Positions 15,743 to 23,971 are shown, counted from the first letter of the stretch. The stretch is 35,951 nt of DNA from JAAYYF01 sp040255585 (GCA_040255585.1 JBDZVI010000026.1:1-35951), one strand, 5' to 3'. Translations and numbers: made by a program. Notes: generated by a model not told the origin, from the letters alone.

Positions 15743-17190
15743 GCTGGCACCCCGCCTACCGCAAGCAGGTGCTCGAGCCGGACTTCCAGCACGCCGCAGC
15801 GCACCTCTCGCACCACTTCATCGACGCCATGACGGCCCACCTCGACACGGTCATGCGCCTCCCCGCCTACTCGGCGCCGGAGCAGCAGGCGGCCGGCGCC
15901 CGAGTGCGGGCCGCGCTGGTCGCGCAGCACGAGCTGCCGGCCCCGGAGCAGGGCGACGACGTGCCCGACTACTACTTCGCGCTCCAGCGCCGCCTGGAGG
16001 GCGAGTTGGGCGAGGCCGTCGGCCTCATCCGCGTCGGCCTGAGCCGCAACGACCTCGACATGACGGTCTACAAGATGGCCGGCCGGGAGGAGCTCCTCGA
16101 TGTCGGCGAGCGACTCGTCGCCCTACGGGGTCTGATCCTCGCGAAGGCCGCCAAGCACGTCGAGACCGTCCTCATCGCCCAGACCCACCACCAGCCCGGC
16201 CAGCCGACCACCGTGGCCCACTACCTCGGCGCCGTCGAGGACCAGCTGGCCCGCGACTCGCGGCGCGCGGCCGAGGCCTACGCCCGGATGAACACGTGCC
16301 CGCTCGGGGCCGCCGCGCTCGCCGGTAGCAGCCATCCGCTAGAGCGCGGTTTCACCGCGGCCAGCCTCGGCTTCGACGCTCCGGTGGCCAACACGTACGA
16401 CGCCGTCGCCTCCGCCGACTGGGAGTTCGACATCGTGAGCGTGGCGCAGTCGATCTCGCTCGGGTTGGGTCGGTTCGTTAACGATCTCTTGTCCTGGGCA
16501 GCATCCGGCTGGTACCGCCTGGAAGATAGTCTGGTCCAAGGGTCGTCGATCATGCCTCAGAAACGTAACCCGGTCTCCCTCGAGCATGCCCGCACCCGCT
16601 TGTCGCGGGTCCTGGGCTCGGCCGGCATGGTCACGTACTCCCACCACAACATCCCCTTCACGGACCTCAACGACTTCGGTCCGGACATCCAGGGCGCGCT
16701 CGGCACGCAGCACCGCCAGTTGGTCGGCGCCCTCACCCTGCTCGCGGCGTGCCTCGAGCAAGGCGACTTCGACGAGCGCGGGCTCGCCGAGGCCGCGCTG
16801 CGCACGGACACGACCGCGACGGAGCTCGCCGACGTGCTCGCGCGCGACCATGGACTCACCTTCCCCCACGCCCATCAGGTGGTCGCCACCTTGGTGAGGC
16901 GTTTCAGCACGGAAGGGCGGCTCTTGACCTCGGCCGCCCCCGCCGACGTGGAGGCAGCCGGCGGTCCGCCGGTCTCCGCCGAGGCGCTCGCCGCCGCAGT
17001 GGACCCGAGCGGGTTCGTGCGGCGCCGCGCCGGCTACGGCATGCCGGCACCTGAGGTCATGACGAATGCGCTCGCTCGGGCGACGGAACGGCTGGAAGCC
17101 GACCGTCTGGCCCTGCGGGAACGGTCCGAGGCGCTCGCCCTCGCCACAGCGCGACTGCGCGGAACCGGAAAGGAGCTTGTCGAAGCATGA
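15739..17190 (+). CDS. Argininosuccinate-lyase-like enzyme (aspartase/fumarase superfamily)
   Basis: 483 residues from an ATG overlapping the upstream stop. The superfamily signature GSSIMPQKRNP is at 268-278 with the mobile-loop serine. SRNDLDMTVYK and THHQPGQPTT match the SRNDQ and THxQ.AQP regions that bind substrate and supply the catalytic His. It is not a standard ArgH: the N-terminal LWGGRF motif is absent, GRSRND has become GLSRND, and the gene lies in a sugar operon with no arginine genes. The family eliminates fumarate from a C-N or C-O bond, so here it may split a succinyl-type adduct of a sugar or amino compound. Its stop overlaps the start of the binding-protein gene (ATGA). Confidence 0.8.
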   Translation: MSWHPAYRKQVLEPDFQHAAAHLSHHFIDAMTAHLDTVMRLPAYSAPEQQAAGARVRAALVAQHELPAPEQGDDVPDYYFALQRRLEGELGEAVGLIRVGLSRNDLDMTVYKMAGREELLDVGERLVALRGLILAKAAKHVETVLIAQTHHQPGQPTTVAHYLGAVEDQLARDSRRAAEAYARMNTCPLGAAALAGSSHPLERGFTAASLGFDAPVANTYDAVASADWEFDIVSVAQSISLGLGRFVNDLLSWAASGWYRLEDSLVQGSSIMPQKRNPVSLEHARTRLSRVLGSAGMVTYSHHNIPFTDLNDFGPDIQGALGTQHRQLVGALTLLAACLEQGDFDERGLAEAALRTDTTATELADVLARDHGLTFPHAHQVVATLVRRFSTEGRLLTSAAPADVEAAGGPPVSAEALAAAVDPSGFVRRRAGYGMPAPEVMTNALARATERLEADRLALRERSEALALATARLRGTGKELVEA

Positions 17191-18434
17191 AGCGTTTCCT
17201 AATCCTATTGGCCGTGATGGTGGGGGTCAGCATCGGTGCTGCCCAGACCACCATCACCTACTGGCAGTACGACTACGCCACCCGCGTCGATGCGATGAAC
17301 CAACTCATCGCCCAGTTCGAAGCCGCCAACCCCGACATCAAGGTCGTGCAGGAGACCTTCCCGTACGACGGCTACCCGGCGCAGGTCGCGGCTTCCATCC
17401 CGGCCGGTCAGGGCCCTGACGTCGCCCAGCTCTTCTACGGCTGGCTCCCCACGTGGGCGCGCGGCGGTTACGTCGTTCCGCTCCCCGACCAGTACTTCGA
17501 CGCCGCCGAGCTCGACGCGAACTTCGCGCCCCTCGTCCAGGCCGCGAAGGTCGATGGCACGTGGTACGGCCTGCCCACCGCGGTCCGCAGCCTCGCGCTC
17601 TTCTACAACGCCGACATGCTCGCCGCCGCCGGCTACGACGCTCCGCCCGCCACGTGGGATGAGTTCGTCGAGATCGCCCAGGCCCTCACGGTCAAGGAAG
17701 GCAACCGCCTCGTCCAGGTCGGCTACGGCTTCGCCCCGAACGGCCAGGACCACCACCTCGTGCGCGAGGTCCTCGTGCGCCAGTTCGGCGGCGCGCCGTA
17801 CTCCGACGACTACAGCACCGTCACGTACGCCGACCAGGCCGGCATCGACGCCCTCACCTTCTACACCGACTGGGTCACGAAGTACGGCTTCGCCGTGCCA
17901 GAGTTCGTCCCCGGCAACAACGGCTACCGCGACGGCTTCCGCCAGCTCGAGAACATCGCCATGATCGTCGACGGCTCGTTCGCCATCGGCGACGTCCAGA
18001 AGGTCACGTTCAACTGGGGCGTCACCGAGCTGCCCGTGCGCGCCGAGAACGGCGTCCAGTCCAACTTCGGCTCGTTCTTCATGAACGCGCTCACGCCGAA
18101 CGCTACCAAGGACCCCGCCAAGCTCGAGGCCGCCTCCAGGTTCCTGAAGTTCGTCACGAGCGACGACGCCATGAAGCTGTGGCTCAGCGTCGTTGGCGAG
18201 CTGCCCGCCAGCCGTAGCCTCATCGCCGACCCGGCCCTCGCCGCCGACCCCGTCTACGGACCGTTCGTGCGCGCCCTCGATTACGCGCACGCCACCGTGT
18301 TCGTCGACGAGACCGGCCAGCGCGACACCATGGTCGACGCCATCAACGAGGTCGTCCTCCAGGGCACCTCTCCGGCCGACGCCCTCAAGGCCGCCGCCGC
18401 CGAAGAGCAGCTCCTGCTCGACGCCAACCGCTAA
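17187..18434 (+). CDS. Extracellular sugar-binding protein (ABC family 1)
   Basis: 415 residues beginning with a Sec signal peptide (MKRFLILLAVMVGVSIGAAQ) that appears to be cut after Ala-Gln rather than lipidated, since there is no lipobox Cys. The mature part has the family 1 pattern ITYWQYDY, FEAANPDIKVV, GQGPDVAQLF, and FYNADMLAAAGYDAPPATWDE. It delivers a sugar or sugar derivative to the two downstream permeases. An AAGGAG lies about 10 nt before the ATG, and the ATG overlaps the lyase stop. A strong hairpin follows the gene. The substrate is not recognisable, but the company of a lyase and a PfkB kinase suggests an unusual or modified sugar. Confidence 0.88.
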   Translation: MKRFLILLAVMVGVSIGAAQTTITYWQYDYATRVDAMNQLIAQFEAANPDIKVVQETFPYDGYPAQVAASIPAGQGPDVAQLFYGWLPTWARGGYVVPLPDQYFDAAELDANFAPLVQAAKVDGTWYGLPTAVRSLALFYNADMLAAAGYDAPPATWDEFVEIAQALTVKEGNRLVQVGYGFAPNGQDHHLVREVLVRQFGGAPYSDDYSTVTYADQAGIDALTFYTDWVTKYGFAVPEFVPGNNGYRDGFRQLENIAMIVDGSFAIGDVQKVTFNWGVTELPVRAENGVQSNFGSFFMNALTPNATKDPAKLEAASRFLKFVTSDDAMKLWLSVVGELPASRSLIADPALAADPVYGPFVRALDYAHATVFVDETGQRDTMVDAINEVVLQGTSPADALKAAAAEEQLLLDANR

Positions 18435-18443
18435 GACCGTGAT

Positions 18444-18476
18444 GGGTTCGGTCGACCTACATGGTCGACCGAACCC
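18444..18476 (+). promoter_or_regulatory. Strong 14-bp hairpin between binding-protein and permease genes
   Basis: GGGTTCGGTCGACC (18444-18457) and its exact complement (18463-18476) flank a 5-nt loop. No T-tract follows, so it is more likely an RNA-stabilising or partial termination element than a full terminator. Such an element would allow more binding protein than permease to be made. The rest of the 203-bp gap shows no convincing promoter. Confidence 0.7.
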
Positions 18477-18637
18477 ACCCACGCACCGAAGCACTCAGCG
18501 AAGCTCGCCGCGGGTCGGCCCGTTCGCGTCCGACCTGTACACTCATGCCAATCGCTATCTTCATGCACGCTGCTAGACCAGCGCCGGCGACAACGCCGCC
18601 TGCAAGGCTAGCGCTCTAACCGGCTTAAGGAGGAGCC

Positions 18638-19606
18638 ATGAGGAGTTCACAAGGGACGCCGCGTCGCCGGAAGCTCTCGCTCACCACGCGAGAGGCTCTT
18701 TGGGCGTACGCGTTCCTGCTCGTCCCCCTGGCCTTCTTCCTGTTCTTCAGGTTGTGGCCGGCCGTCCAATCTTTGAAGCTGTCCTTCTTCACCTGGCACG
18801 TCGACCCGGAGCAGCGCACCTTCATCGGGCTGCAGTACTACCGGGAGATGTATGCCAACTTCGCCGCCAAGGGCGACCTCTACAAGGCCCTGAGGAACAT
18901 GCTCTACTACTTCCTCCTCGTGGTCTTCGGGCAGGTCGGCATCGGTCTCTTCAGCGCCGTACTTCTCAACTCCATCAACTGGTTCAAGGGTCTGTTCCGC
19001 GCCATCTACTTCGCCCCGTACATCACGCCGGCCGCGGCAGTCGCATGGGTGTGGGGCTGGATGTACTCCGTCAACTTCGGCATCTTCAACAAGCTCCTCG
19101 GCGACTGGAGCGACTTCGTCACGAGCATCGGGCTGCCGTGGCTGGCCATCGACCCGCAGCCGTTCCTCACGAGCCCGAGGCAGGCGCTGATCGCGGTGGC
19201 CGCGGTCGTCATCTGGCAGCAGCTCGGCTTCCAGGTCGTCATCTTCCTGGCCGGCCTACAGGGGATCCCGCGGCCCATGCAGGAGGCCGCCTCCATCGAC
19301 GGCGCCAACGGCTGGCAGCGGTTCTGGTACGTGACCTTCCCGCTGCTCAACCCGGTCCTCGTGTTCTCGCTGATCATCTCTACCATCTCGACACTGCAGA
19401 TGTTCGACCAGGTGCAGAACATCAACTTCACCGACCAGGGCGGGCCGCTCGGTAGCACGCTGACCATCGCCCTCTACATGTACGAGCAGGCGTTCCAGAA
19501 GTTCCGCATCGGCTACGCAGCCGCTATCACGGTCCTCCTCTTCGCCATCATCCTCGTCATCACCCTCGTCCAGCTCAAGGTCACCCAAAGGAAGGTCGAG
19601 TACTGA
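18638..19606 (+). CDS. Sugar ABC transporter permease (MalF/UgpA type)
   Basis: A six-helix permease of 322 residues. The first helix is at about 24-42, and the EAA loop reads QEAASIDGANGWQRFWYVTF, which contacts the ATPase. Start choice is firm: TAAGGAGG lies 5 nt before the ATG. The stop shares one base with the next permease start. It forms the membrane channel with the following gene and takes substrate from the binding protein at 17187. No ATPase gene is in the operon, so a shared MsmK/UgpC-like ATPase is expected elsewhere. Confidence 0.9.
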   Translation: MRSSQGTPRRRKLSLTTREALWAYAFLLVPLAFFLFFRLWPAVQSLKLSFFTWHVDPEQRTFIGLQYYREMYANFAAKGDLYKALRNMLYYFLLVVFGQVGIGLFSAVLLNSINWFKGLFRAIYFAPYITPAAAVAWVWGWMYSVNFGIFNKLLGDWSDFVTSIGLPWLAIDPQPFLTSPRQALIAVAAVVIWQQLGFQVVIFLAGLQGIPRPMQEAASIDGANGWQRFWYVTFPLLNPVLVFSLIISTISTLQMFDQVQNINFTDQGGPLGSTLTIALYMYEQAFQKFRIGYAAAITVLLFAIILVITLVQLKVTQRKVEY

Positions 19607-20463
19607 TGGCCACCAGCGCGCAGCGCATCCGGCCGACCCGCCGTCGGCCCAGCTTCCACCTCGGCCGCTTCCTCGCGTACATCCTCCTGGCCGTCGGCAG
19701 CGTCGTCATGGCGTTCCCGTTCGTATGGATGATCCTCTCGGCGTTCAAGCCGTTGAAAGAGATCTTCAGGTTCAACTTCTGGCCGAAGGTCTGGACGCTC
19801 GCCAACTTCCAAGACGTGCTCCTGCACACGCAGTTCCCGCGTTGGTTCCTCAACAGCCTCATCGTGGCCGGGATCTCGACCGTATCCGTGCTCTTCTTCG
19901 CGTCGCTCGTCGGCTACACGCTCACGCGCCTGCGCTTCCCGGGGCGCAATCTCATCTTCATCCTGATCCTCAGCACGCTGATGATCCCGACCGAGATGCT
20001 CGTGATCCCCTGGTACGTCATGTCGACCGAGTACGGCTGGGTCAACACGTTCTGGGGCATCGCGTTCCCTGGGCTCATCCCGGCGTTCGGCGTGTTCCTG
20101 ATGCGGCAGTTCTTCGAGACGCTGCCGCGCGACCTCTTCGACGCCGGCCGTGTCGACGGCGTGAGCGAGTTCGGACTCTTCTGGCGGGTCGGGCTGCCGC
20201 TCGTCGGGCCCGGCCTCGCCGCGCTCGGCATCTTCAACTTCGTCGGCAACTGGAACGCCTACCTGTGGCCGCTCATCGTGGCGAAGTCGCCTTCCATGCG
20301 CACGATCCCCGTTGGAGTCGCGTTCTTCTCGGGCGAGGCGGGCACGGAGTGGAACCTCATCATGGCCGCGGCGGCCCTCGCCATCATCCCGGTCCTGCTC
20401 GTGTTCTTCATCTTCCAGCGCCAGATCATCGAAGGCGTGGTGCTCACCGGGGTGAAGGGTTGA
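19606..20463 (+). CDS. Sugar ABC transporter permease (MalG/UgpE type)
   Basis: A second permease, 285 residues, in a TGATG overlap with the first. The N-terminal helix (FLAYILLAVGSVVMAFPFVW) precedes WMILSAFKPLKEIF, typical of MalG-type proteins. The EAA loop reads FDAGRVDGVSEFGLFWRVGL and the C-terminus ends QRQIIEGVVLTGVKG, also typical. It pairs with the gene at 18638. Its stop codon is embedded in the TTG start of the sugar kinase gene. Confidence 0.9.
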   Translation: MATSAQRIRPTRRRPSFHLGRFLAYILLAVGSVVMAFPFVWMILSAFKPLKEIFRFNFWPKVWTLANFQDVLLHTQFPRWFLNSLIVAGISTVSVLFFASLVGYTLTRLRFPGRNLIFILILSTLMIPTEMLVIPWYVMSTEYGWVNTFWGIAFPGLIPAFGVFLMRQFFETLPRDLFDAGRVDGVSEFGLFWRVGLPLVGPGLAALGIFNFVGNWNAYLWPLIVAKSPSMRTIPVGVAFFSGEAGTEWNLIMAAAALAIIPVLLVFFIFQRQIIEGVVLTGVKG

Positions 20464-21488
20464 GCGACTCCCCGGACTGTAGTGCCTGGGGGGCGGGGCG
20501 AGGCCCCGACTCCCCACGCATCGTCGTGGTCGGCAACGCCAACGTCGACGTCCTGATGGGCGACATCGCGCCCTGGCCGACGCCCGGCTGCGAGGTCGTG
20601 ATCGACCGGTACGAATGGCGCGTCGGCGGGGCCGCCGGCAACACGGGGTTGGCCCTAGCCGCCATGGGCGTGCGCGAGGGCGTCGACTCTGAGGTCATCG
20701 CCCACGTCGGGGAAGACTTCCTCGGCGGCTGGCTGGAGGGCGCCATGGCCGGGGCCGCGCGACTCACGCGCGTGCCCCATCCCACCGCCCTGACGGTCGG
20801 CCTCACCCACCCGGACGGTCAGCGCACCTTCGTCTCCTACCTCGGCCACCTGGTCACGCTGCCGGAGGAGCGCATCGACGCGGCCCTCGATTCGGCGCGG
20901 CCGGGCGACCTGCTCCTTCTCTGCGGTTACTTCCTTCTGCCGGAGCTGCGCGCCCAGGCGCCCGGCATCCTGCGGCGCGCACGCGGACGCGGCATGCTCA
21001 CCATGATCGACACGGGCTGGCCCGACGAGGGCTGGACCCCCGCCGTCCGCGCCGAGGTGGCCGCCCTGCTGCCGTACCTCAGCGCCTTCCTGCCCAACCG
21101 CGATGAGCTTCTGGGCGTTACGGGTGGGCGCGTTACCGACGCTGCCGATGCCGCCGCCGCCGTGCTCGACATGGGCGCGGAACGCGTCGTCGTGAAGTGC
21201 GGGCCGTCCGGCGCGCTCATGGCGAGCGCGGGTGAGCAAGCGACCTACCCGGCGCCGAGCGTTTACGTCCAGGATACGGTCGGCGCGGGCGACACCTTCA
21301 ACGCAGGCCTCCTGGCCGGCCTCGCGCGCGGCATGAGCTGGGCGGACGCGCTCGCCCCTGCCGTGAGCGCGTCTGCCCTCGCCATCGGCAGCCAGCCGCG
21401 GCGCTACCCGAGCTGGCCCGAAGTGGCCGCGGACGCCACGGCTTCCTCTGTCACCGTGTCCCGCCACCCGCTCTCGGTGACCAAGTAG
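20460..21488 (+). CDS. PfkB-family carbohydrate kinase
   Basis: About 342 residues. Signature 1 is visible as VGGAAGNTGLALAAMG and signature 2 as DTVGAGDTFNAGLLAG with catalytic Asp278. The frame has no early ATG. The TTG at 20460 overlaps the permease stop (TTGA), as the ATGA junctions do upstream, and has GGGGTGAAGGG just before it, so it is the likely start. The first ~18 residues are not conserved-looking. The kinase probably phosphorylates the imported sugar or a product of the lyase or amidohydrolase. It is the last gene of the ROK operon. Its final 85 nt overlap the end of the convergent cyclo-ligase gene. Confidence 0.85.
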   Translation: MSDSPDCSAWGAGRGPDSPRIVVVGNANVDVLMGDIAPWPTPGCEVVIDRYEWRVGGAAGNTGLALAAMGVREGVDSEVIAHVGEDFLGGWLEGAMAGAARLTRVPHPTALTVGLTHPDGQRTFVSYLGHLVTLPEERIDAALDSARPGDLLLLCGYFLLPELRAQAPGILRRARGRGMLTMIDTGWPDEGWTPAVRAEVAALLPYLSAFLPNRDELLGVTGGRVTDAADAAAAVLDMGAERVVVKCGPSGALMASAGEQATYPAPSVYVQDTVGAGDTFNAGLLAGLARGMSWADALAPAVSASALAIGSQPRRYPSWPEVAADATASSVTVSRHPLSVTK

Positions 21489-22081
21489 CGCACCGGGAAG
21501 TCGCGCTCGTCATGCGGCACGTCCGGCACGACGAGCGCGTCTAGCGCCACGCCGACGACCACCGCGTCCGGCCGCAACAGCGGCAGCAGGGCGTCGTAGT
21601 ACCCCTTGCCGTAACCCAACCGATGGCCGCGGCCGTCGAAGGCGAGGCCGGGCACCAGGACGAGGTCCACGTCGCGCGGGTCGACCGGCGGTGAATCGGA
21701 CTTCGGTTCCAGTTGACCGAAGCGATGACGCTCCCACGCGTTCGGCTCGTTAACGTCGGCGACCGCGTGCAGGGTCAGGTGCGCTCTCGGCGCCTCGTGG
21801 GTTCGTGGCCAGACGAAGCGCTTGCCTTGGTTGCCGGTCGCGCCGCTCGCCAGGGCGCTCAGGTCGAGTTCTGAGCCGAACGCGCGGTAGCAGGCCACCG
21901 TTCTGGCGGCCTGGTACGCGGCGGAGGCTCGGACGGCCGCTGTCACCGCCGCGCTCTTCTCCGCCGCGCCGTGGCGCATGAGTCCGGCGCGCTCGGCGCG
22001 TGCCCAGCTGCGCAGGCTGGCCTTGGCCGCTCGAGCCACCGCCGCGTTCCGATCCTCCGTGCTCTCGTTCGTTTCGCTCAC
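21404..22081 (-). CDS. 5-formyltetrahydrofolate cyclo-ligase
   Basis: 225 residues from a GTG at 22081; ~195 is usual. GYGKGYYDALLP is the conserved phosphate-binding signature, and VDLVLVPGLAFDGRGHRLGY precedes it as in the family. The enzyme converts 5-formyl-THF to 5,10-methenyl-THF with ATP. The frame stays open to 22189, but that would overlap the osmC-like start; a TAGACT box 8 nt upstream of the GTG supports a leaderless transcript. The last ~20 residues go beyond the family's usual end and lie opposite the 3' end of the PfkB kinase gene, giving an 85-bp tail-to-tail overlap. The folate role is independent of the neighbours. Confidence 0.87.
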   Translation of the reverse strand: MSETNESTEDRNAAVARAAKASLRSWARAERAGLMRHGAAEKSAAVTAAVRASAAYQAARTVACYRAFGSELDLSALASGATGNQGKRFVWPRTHEAPRAHLTLHAVADVNEPNAWERHRFGQLEPKSDSPPVDPRDVDLVLVPGLAFDGRGHRLGYGKGYYDALLPLLRPDAVVVGVALDALVVPDVPHDERDFPVRYLVTESGWRDTVTEEAVASAATSGQLG

Positions 22082-22089
22082 CGCATGTG

Positions 22090-22095
22090 AGTCTA
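22090..22095 (-). promoter_or_regulatory. -10 box for the cyclo-ligase gene
   Basis: TAGACT on the minus strand lies 8 nt before the GTG at 22081 and fits the TANNNT pattern of leaderless genes. No clear -35 box is visible. Confidence 0.4.
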
Positions 22096-22171
22096 GCGCC
22101 GCGGCGCCTGTCGCCCCTTGCGTCCCTCGCCTCGGGTCACCCGGGTGTAGCGCTGCGCCCTCGCGGCACCG

Positions 22172-22177
22172 GATACT
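22172..22177 (+). promoter_or_regulatory. -10 box for the OsmC-family gene
   Basis: GATACT (4 of 6 matches to TATAAT) lies 5 nt before the ATG at 22183. There is no Shine-Dalgarno, so a leaderless transcript is likely. It is divergent from the cyclo-ligase promoter. Confidence 0.35.
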
Positions 22178-22182
22178 GGTGC

Positions 22183-22608
22183 ATGCCAAAGACCCTCACC
22201 AGCACCGTCCACCATCTCGTAGGCCTGCGCTTCGTCGGCGAGACGCCCGAGGGCCAGCGCGTGATGATAGACAACGAGAAGCGGGCCCGCACCGGCATGA
22301 GCCCGATGCAGCTCCTGCTCAACGCCACGGCCGCATGCGCCGCCATGGACGTCGTGATCATGCTCGACAAGCGCAAGCTTCCCATCAACGCGTACCGCAT
22401 CGAACTGACCGGCGAGCGGCCTGATGCCGTGCCGGCGCCGTTCGAGCGCATCGTCGCCAAGCACGTGTTCGACGTCCCCGGCCTCGACGCGGCCACGGCC
22501 GAGCGGTTCGTCAAGCTCGCTACGGAGAAGTACTGCTCCGTCGGCTTGAGCCTCAAGGCCGAGATCGTGTACGAGGTGGAGCTCGTTGGTGAGGGTGGGG
22601 CGAGCTAG
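22183..22608 (+). CDS. OsmC-family protein
   Basis: 141 residues, the usual OsmC/YhfA length. NATAACAAMDVVIML carries the first conserved Cys on the long helix and KYCSVGLSL the second, near the C-terminus. In OsmC/Ohr these two reduce organic hydroperoxides. Sequence cannot separate Ohr, OsmC and the uncharacterised YhfA branch, but the SPMQLLLNATAACAAMD pattern is closest to YhfA-like members. The ATG at 22183 fits the start of the domain. The gene is convergent with the DinB-like gene, 57 bp away. Confidence 0.85.
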   Translation: MPKTLTSTVHHLVGLRFVGETPEGQRVMIDNEKRARTGMSPMQLLLNATAACAAMDVVIMLDKRKLPINAYRIELTGERPDAVPAPFERIVAKHVFDVPGLDAATAERFVKLATEKYCSVGLSLKAEIVYEVELVGEGGAS

Positions 22609-22665
22609 CGCGTCGCCCTCGCCATGCCGGGCACTTGGAGCCCGGCCCGCAACGCTCGGCCCGGC

Positions 22666-23160
22666 TTACGCACCCTTCAGCGCCCGCATGAGCTGCCGAA
22701 CCGCGCCGAGGTGGTAGGCGCTGTGCGCGAGGACGGCGAACGCCAGGCCGGCGCTGTCGCCGTCCCAACTCTCCAGGCTCCTGGCGGCGGCTTTCACCTC
22801 TTGGTACGCCGCGAACAGGGCGGCGACGCGCTCTTGCCACTCGCTCTCCGTGACCGTGCTCGTCGCCCAACTCGCCGCCCAGGCGCCCGGAGTGGTCTTG
22901 TCGCCGTCCGGCAGCAGGTAGCGGATCGAGTTCGTGAGGTAGTAGGTCGTGTGGACGACCTGGGCGGCCACCGTCGTGGCGCCCGGGAAGGCTGGTCTGG
23001 ACGCCTCGGCGGCGCTCAGGCTCGCCAACGTGTGGTGCCAGCTGCCGTCGCGGTCGAGCGCCACCGTGCCGCTCGCGCCAGCCGGCGGACCCTCGAAGAA
23101 CTCCGAGAAGACGAACTCGAAGTTGCTGAGGAACACCTCGATGCTCAGTCCCATGTTCAC
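22666..23160 (-). CDS. DinB-like four-helix-bundle protein
   Basis: 164 residues. HHTLASLSAAEA, QVVHTTYYLTNSIRYL and LAHSAYHLGAVRQLMRAL place three histidines as in the DinB/YfiT metal-binding site. Members include thiol transferases (bacillithiol or mycothiol S-transferases) and many uncharacterised proteins; the exact reaction is not evident. GAGAGG lies 9 nt before the ATG at 23160. It is the third gene of a minus-strand group with the small protein (52 nt upstream) and methylglyoxal synthase, so a thiol-dependent detoxification role would fit the context, as inference. Confidence 0.78.
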   Translation of the reverse strand: MNMGLSIEVFLSNFEFVFSEFFEGPPAGASGTVALDRDGSWHHTLASLSAAEASRPAFPGATTVAAQVVHTTYYLTNSIRYLLPDGDKTTPGAWAASWATSTVTESEWQERVAALFAAYQEVKAAARSLESWDGDSAGLAFAVLAHSAYHLGAVRQLMRALKGA

Positions 23161-23212
23161 GCCTCTCTTCCTGGGTAGCCGTTCGACCCCGTGCGGGTCG
23201 TAGGCGGCTTGG

Positions 23213-23464
23213 TCACGCTTGCAGCGGTCCGCGCCCCGGCTCTGGCCCGGGTCCGGAAGCGCCCGACACCGCTGCGGCGAAACCGGTCTGCAAGCCCATC
23301 AGGTACGAGAGCTTGACCATGAACTCGACCGTGTCGTTGTCGTGCGACGCCACGACTTCGGCGATGAACTCGGCGGTGCCGTCCGGCAAAGCCACCGCGT
23401 CGATCTGTTCCGAGTGCTTCTCGCGCATCTCCTTGAGGAAGCGCTCGATGAGCTCCTTGTTCAT
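23213..23464 (-). CDS. Small conserved-looking protein coupled to mgsA
   Basis: 83 residues; I do not recognise a family. The first ~65 residues (MNKELIERFLKEMREKHSEQ onward) look like a compact helical protein with balanced charge, while the last ~17 are Gly/Pro-rich. The ATG overlaps the stop of methylglyoxal synthase by 4 nt (ATGA), which strongly suggests that it is translated and linked to that gene. No signal peptide or membrane segment is visible. It might help or regulate methylglyoxal synthase or the DinB-like protein downstream, but nothing in the sequence proves this. Confidence 0.65.
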   Translation of the reverse strand: MNKELIERFLKEMREKHSEQIDAVALPDGTAEFIAEVVASHDNDTVEFMVKLSYLMGLQTGFAAAVSGASGPGPEPGRGPLQA

Positions 23465-23964
23465 GGTCGCGTGGCTCCATCCGTGGTGCGGCGGCTCGGT
23501 TGGCTCGAGGCTCGATCCGCCGTGCGGCCTGGCGCCTCACCGGTCTCCGCCGCATGCGCGCCGAACAGCTCCTCGTCGGCTAGGAGGTCCGCCAGGAGGT
23601 CCGCCAACCACGCCACGACGGCCTCGCCGCTCGCAGAGTTGGTGGCTAGCGCCACGCGGTGGACGTCGCAGATGCGCAGCAAGGCGGAGATGTCGGGCTC
23701 GTGCGGCTGGGCCGTCAGGGGATCGCGGAAGAAGATGACGGCGAGCACCTCGTCCTGTGCGATGCGGGCCCCGACCTGGAGGTCGCCGCCGAGCGGTCCG
23801 GACGCCAGGCGTTCGATGGTGAGGCCCGTCCTGTCCATCAGGACCTTGCCCGTCGTGCCCGTGGCGATCAGCGGGAAGCGCCCGAGTACCTCGGCGTGCC
23901 CGGCTACGAACTCCGCGAGCTCGGCCTTCTTCTGGTCGTGCGCGATGAGTGCCACGGACTTCAT
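23461..23964 (-). CDS. mgsA: Methylglyoxal synthase
   Basis: 167 residues. IATGTTGKVL is the phosphate-binding loop, SGPLGGDLQVGARI carries catalytic Asp61, and FFRDPLTAQPHEPDISALLR contains the conserved His. The enzyme turns dihydroxyacetone phosphate into methylglyoxal and phosphate, relieving sugar-phosphate build-up. A C-terminal tail of ~30 residues, rich in Ala, Arg and Thr, extends past the usual ~150. A TACACT box lies 7 nt before the ATG, fitting a leaderless promoter. The gene is divergent from the antiporter and is followed by an overlapping small gene. A role as overflow valve for the sugar-uptake systems in the window is plausible. Confidence 0.9.
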   Translation of the reverse strand: MKSVALIAHDQKKAELAEFVAGHAEVLGRFPLIATGTTGKVLMDRTGLTIERLASGPLGGDLQVGARIAQDEVLAVIFFRDPLTAQPHEPDISALLRICDVHRVALATNSASGEAVVAWLADLLADLLADEELFGAHAAETGEAPGRTADRASSQPSRRTTDGATRP

Positions 23965-23971
23965 GGCCTCA

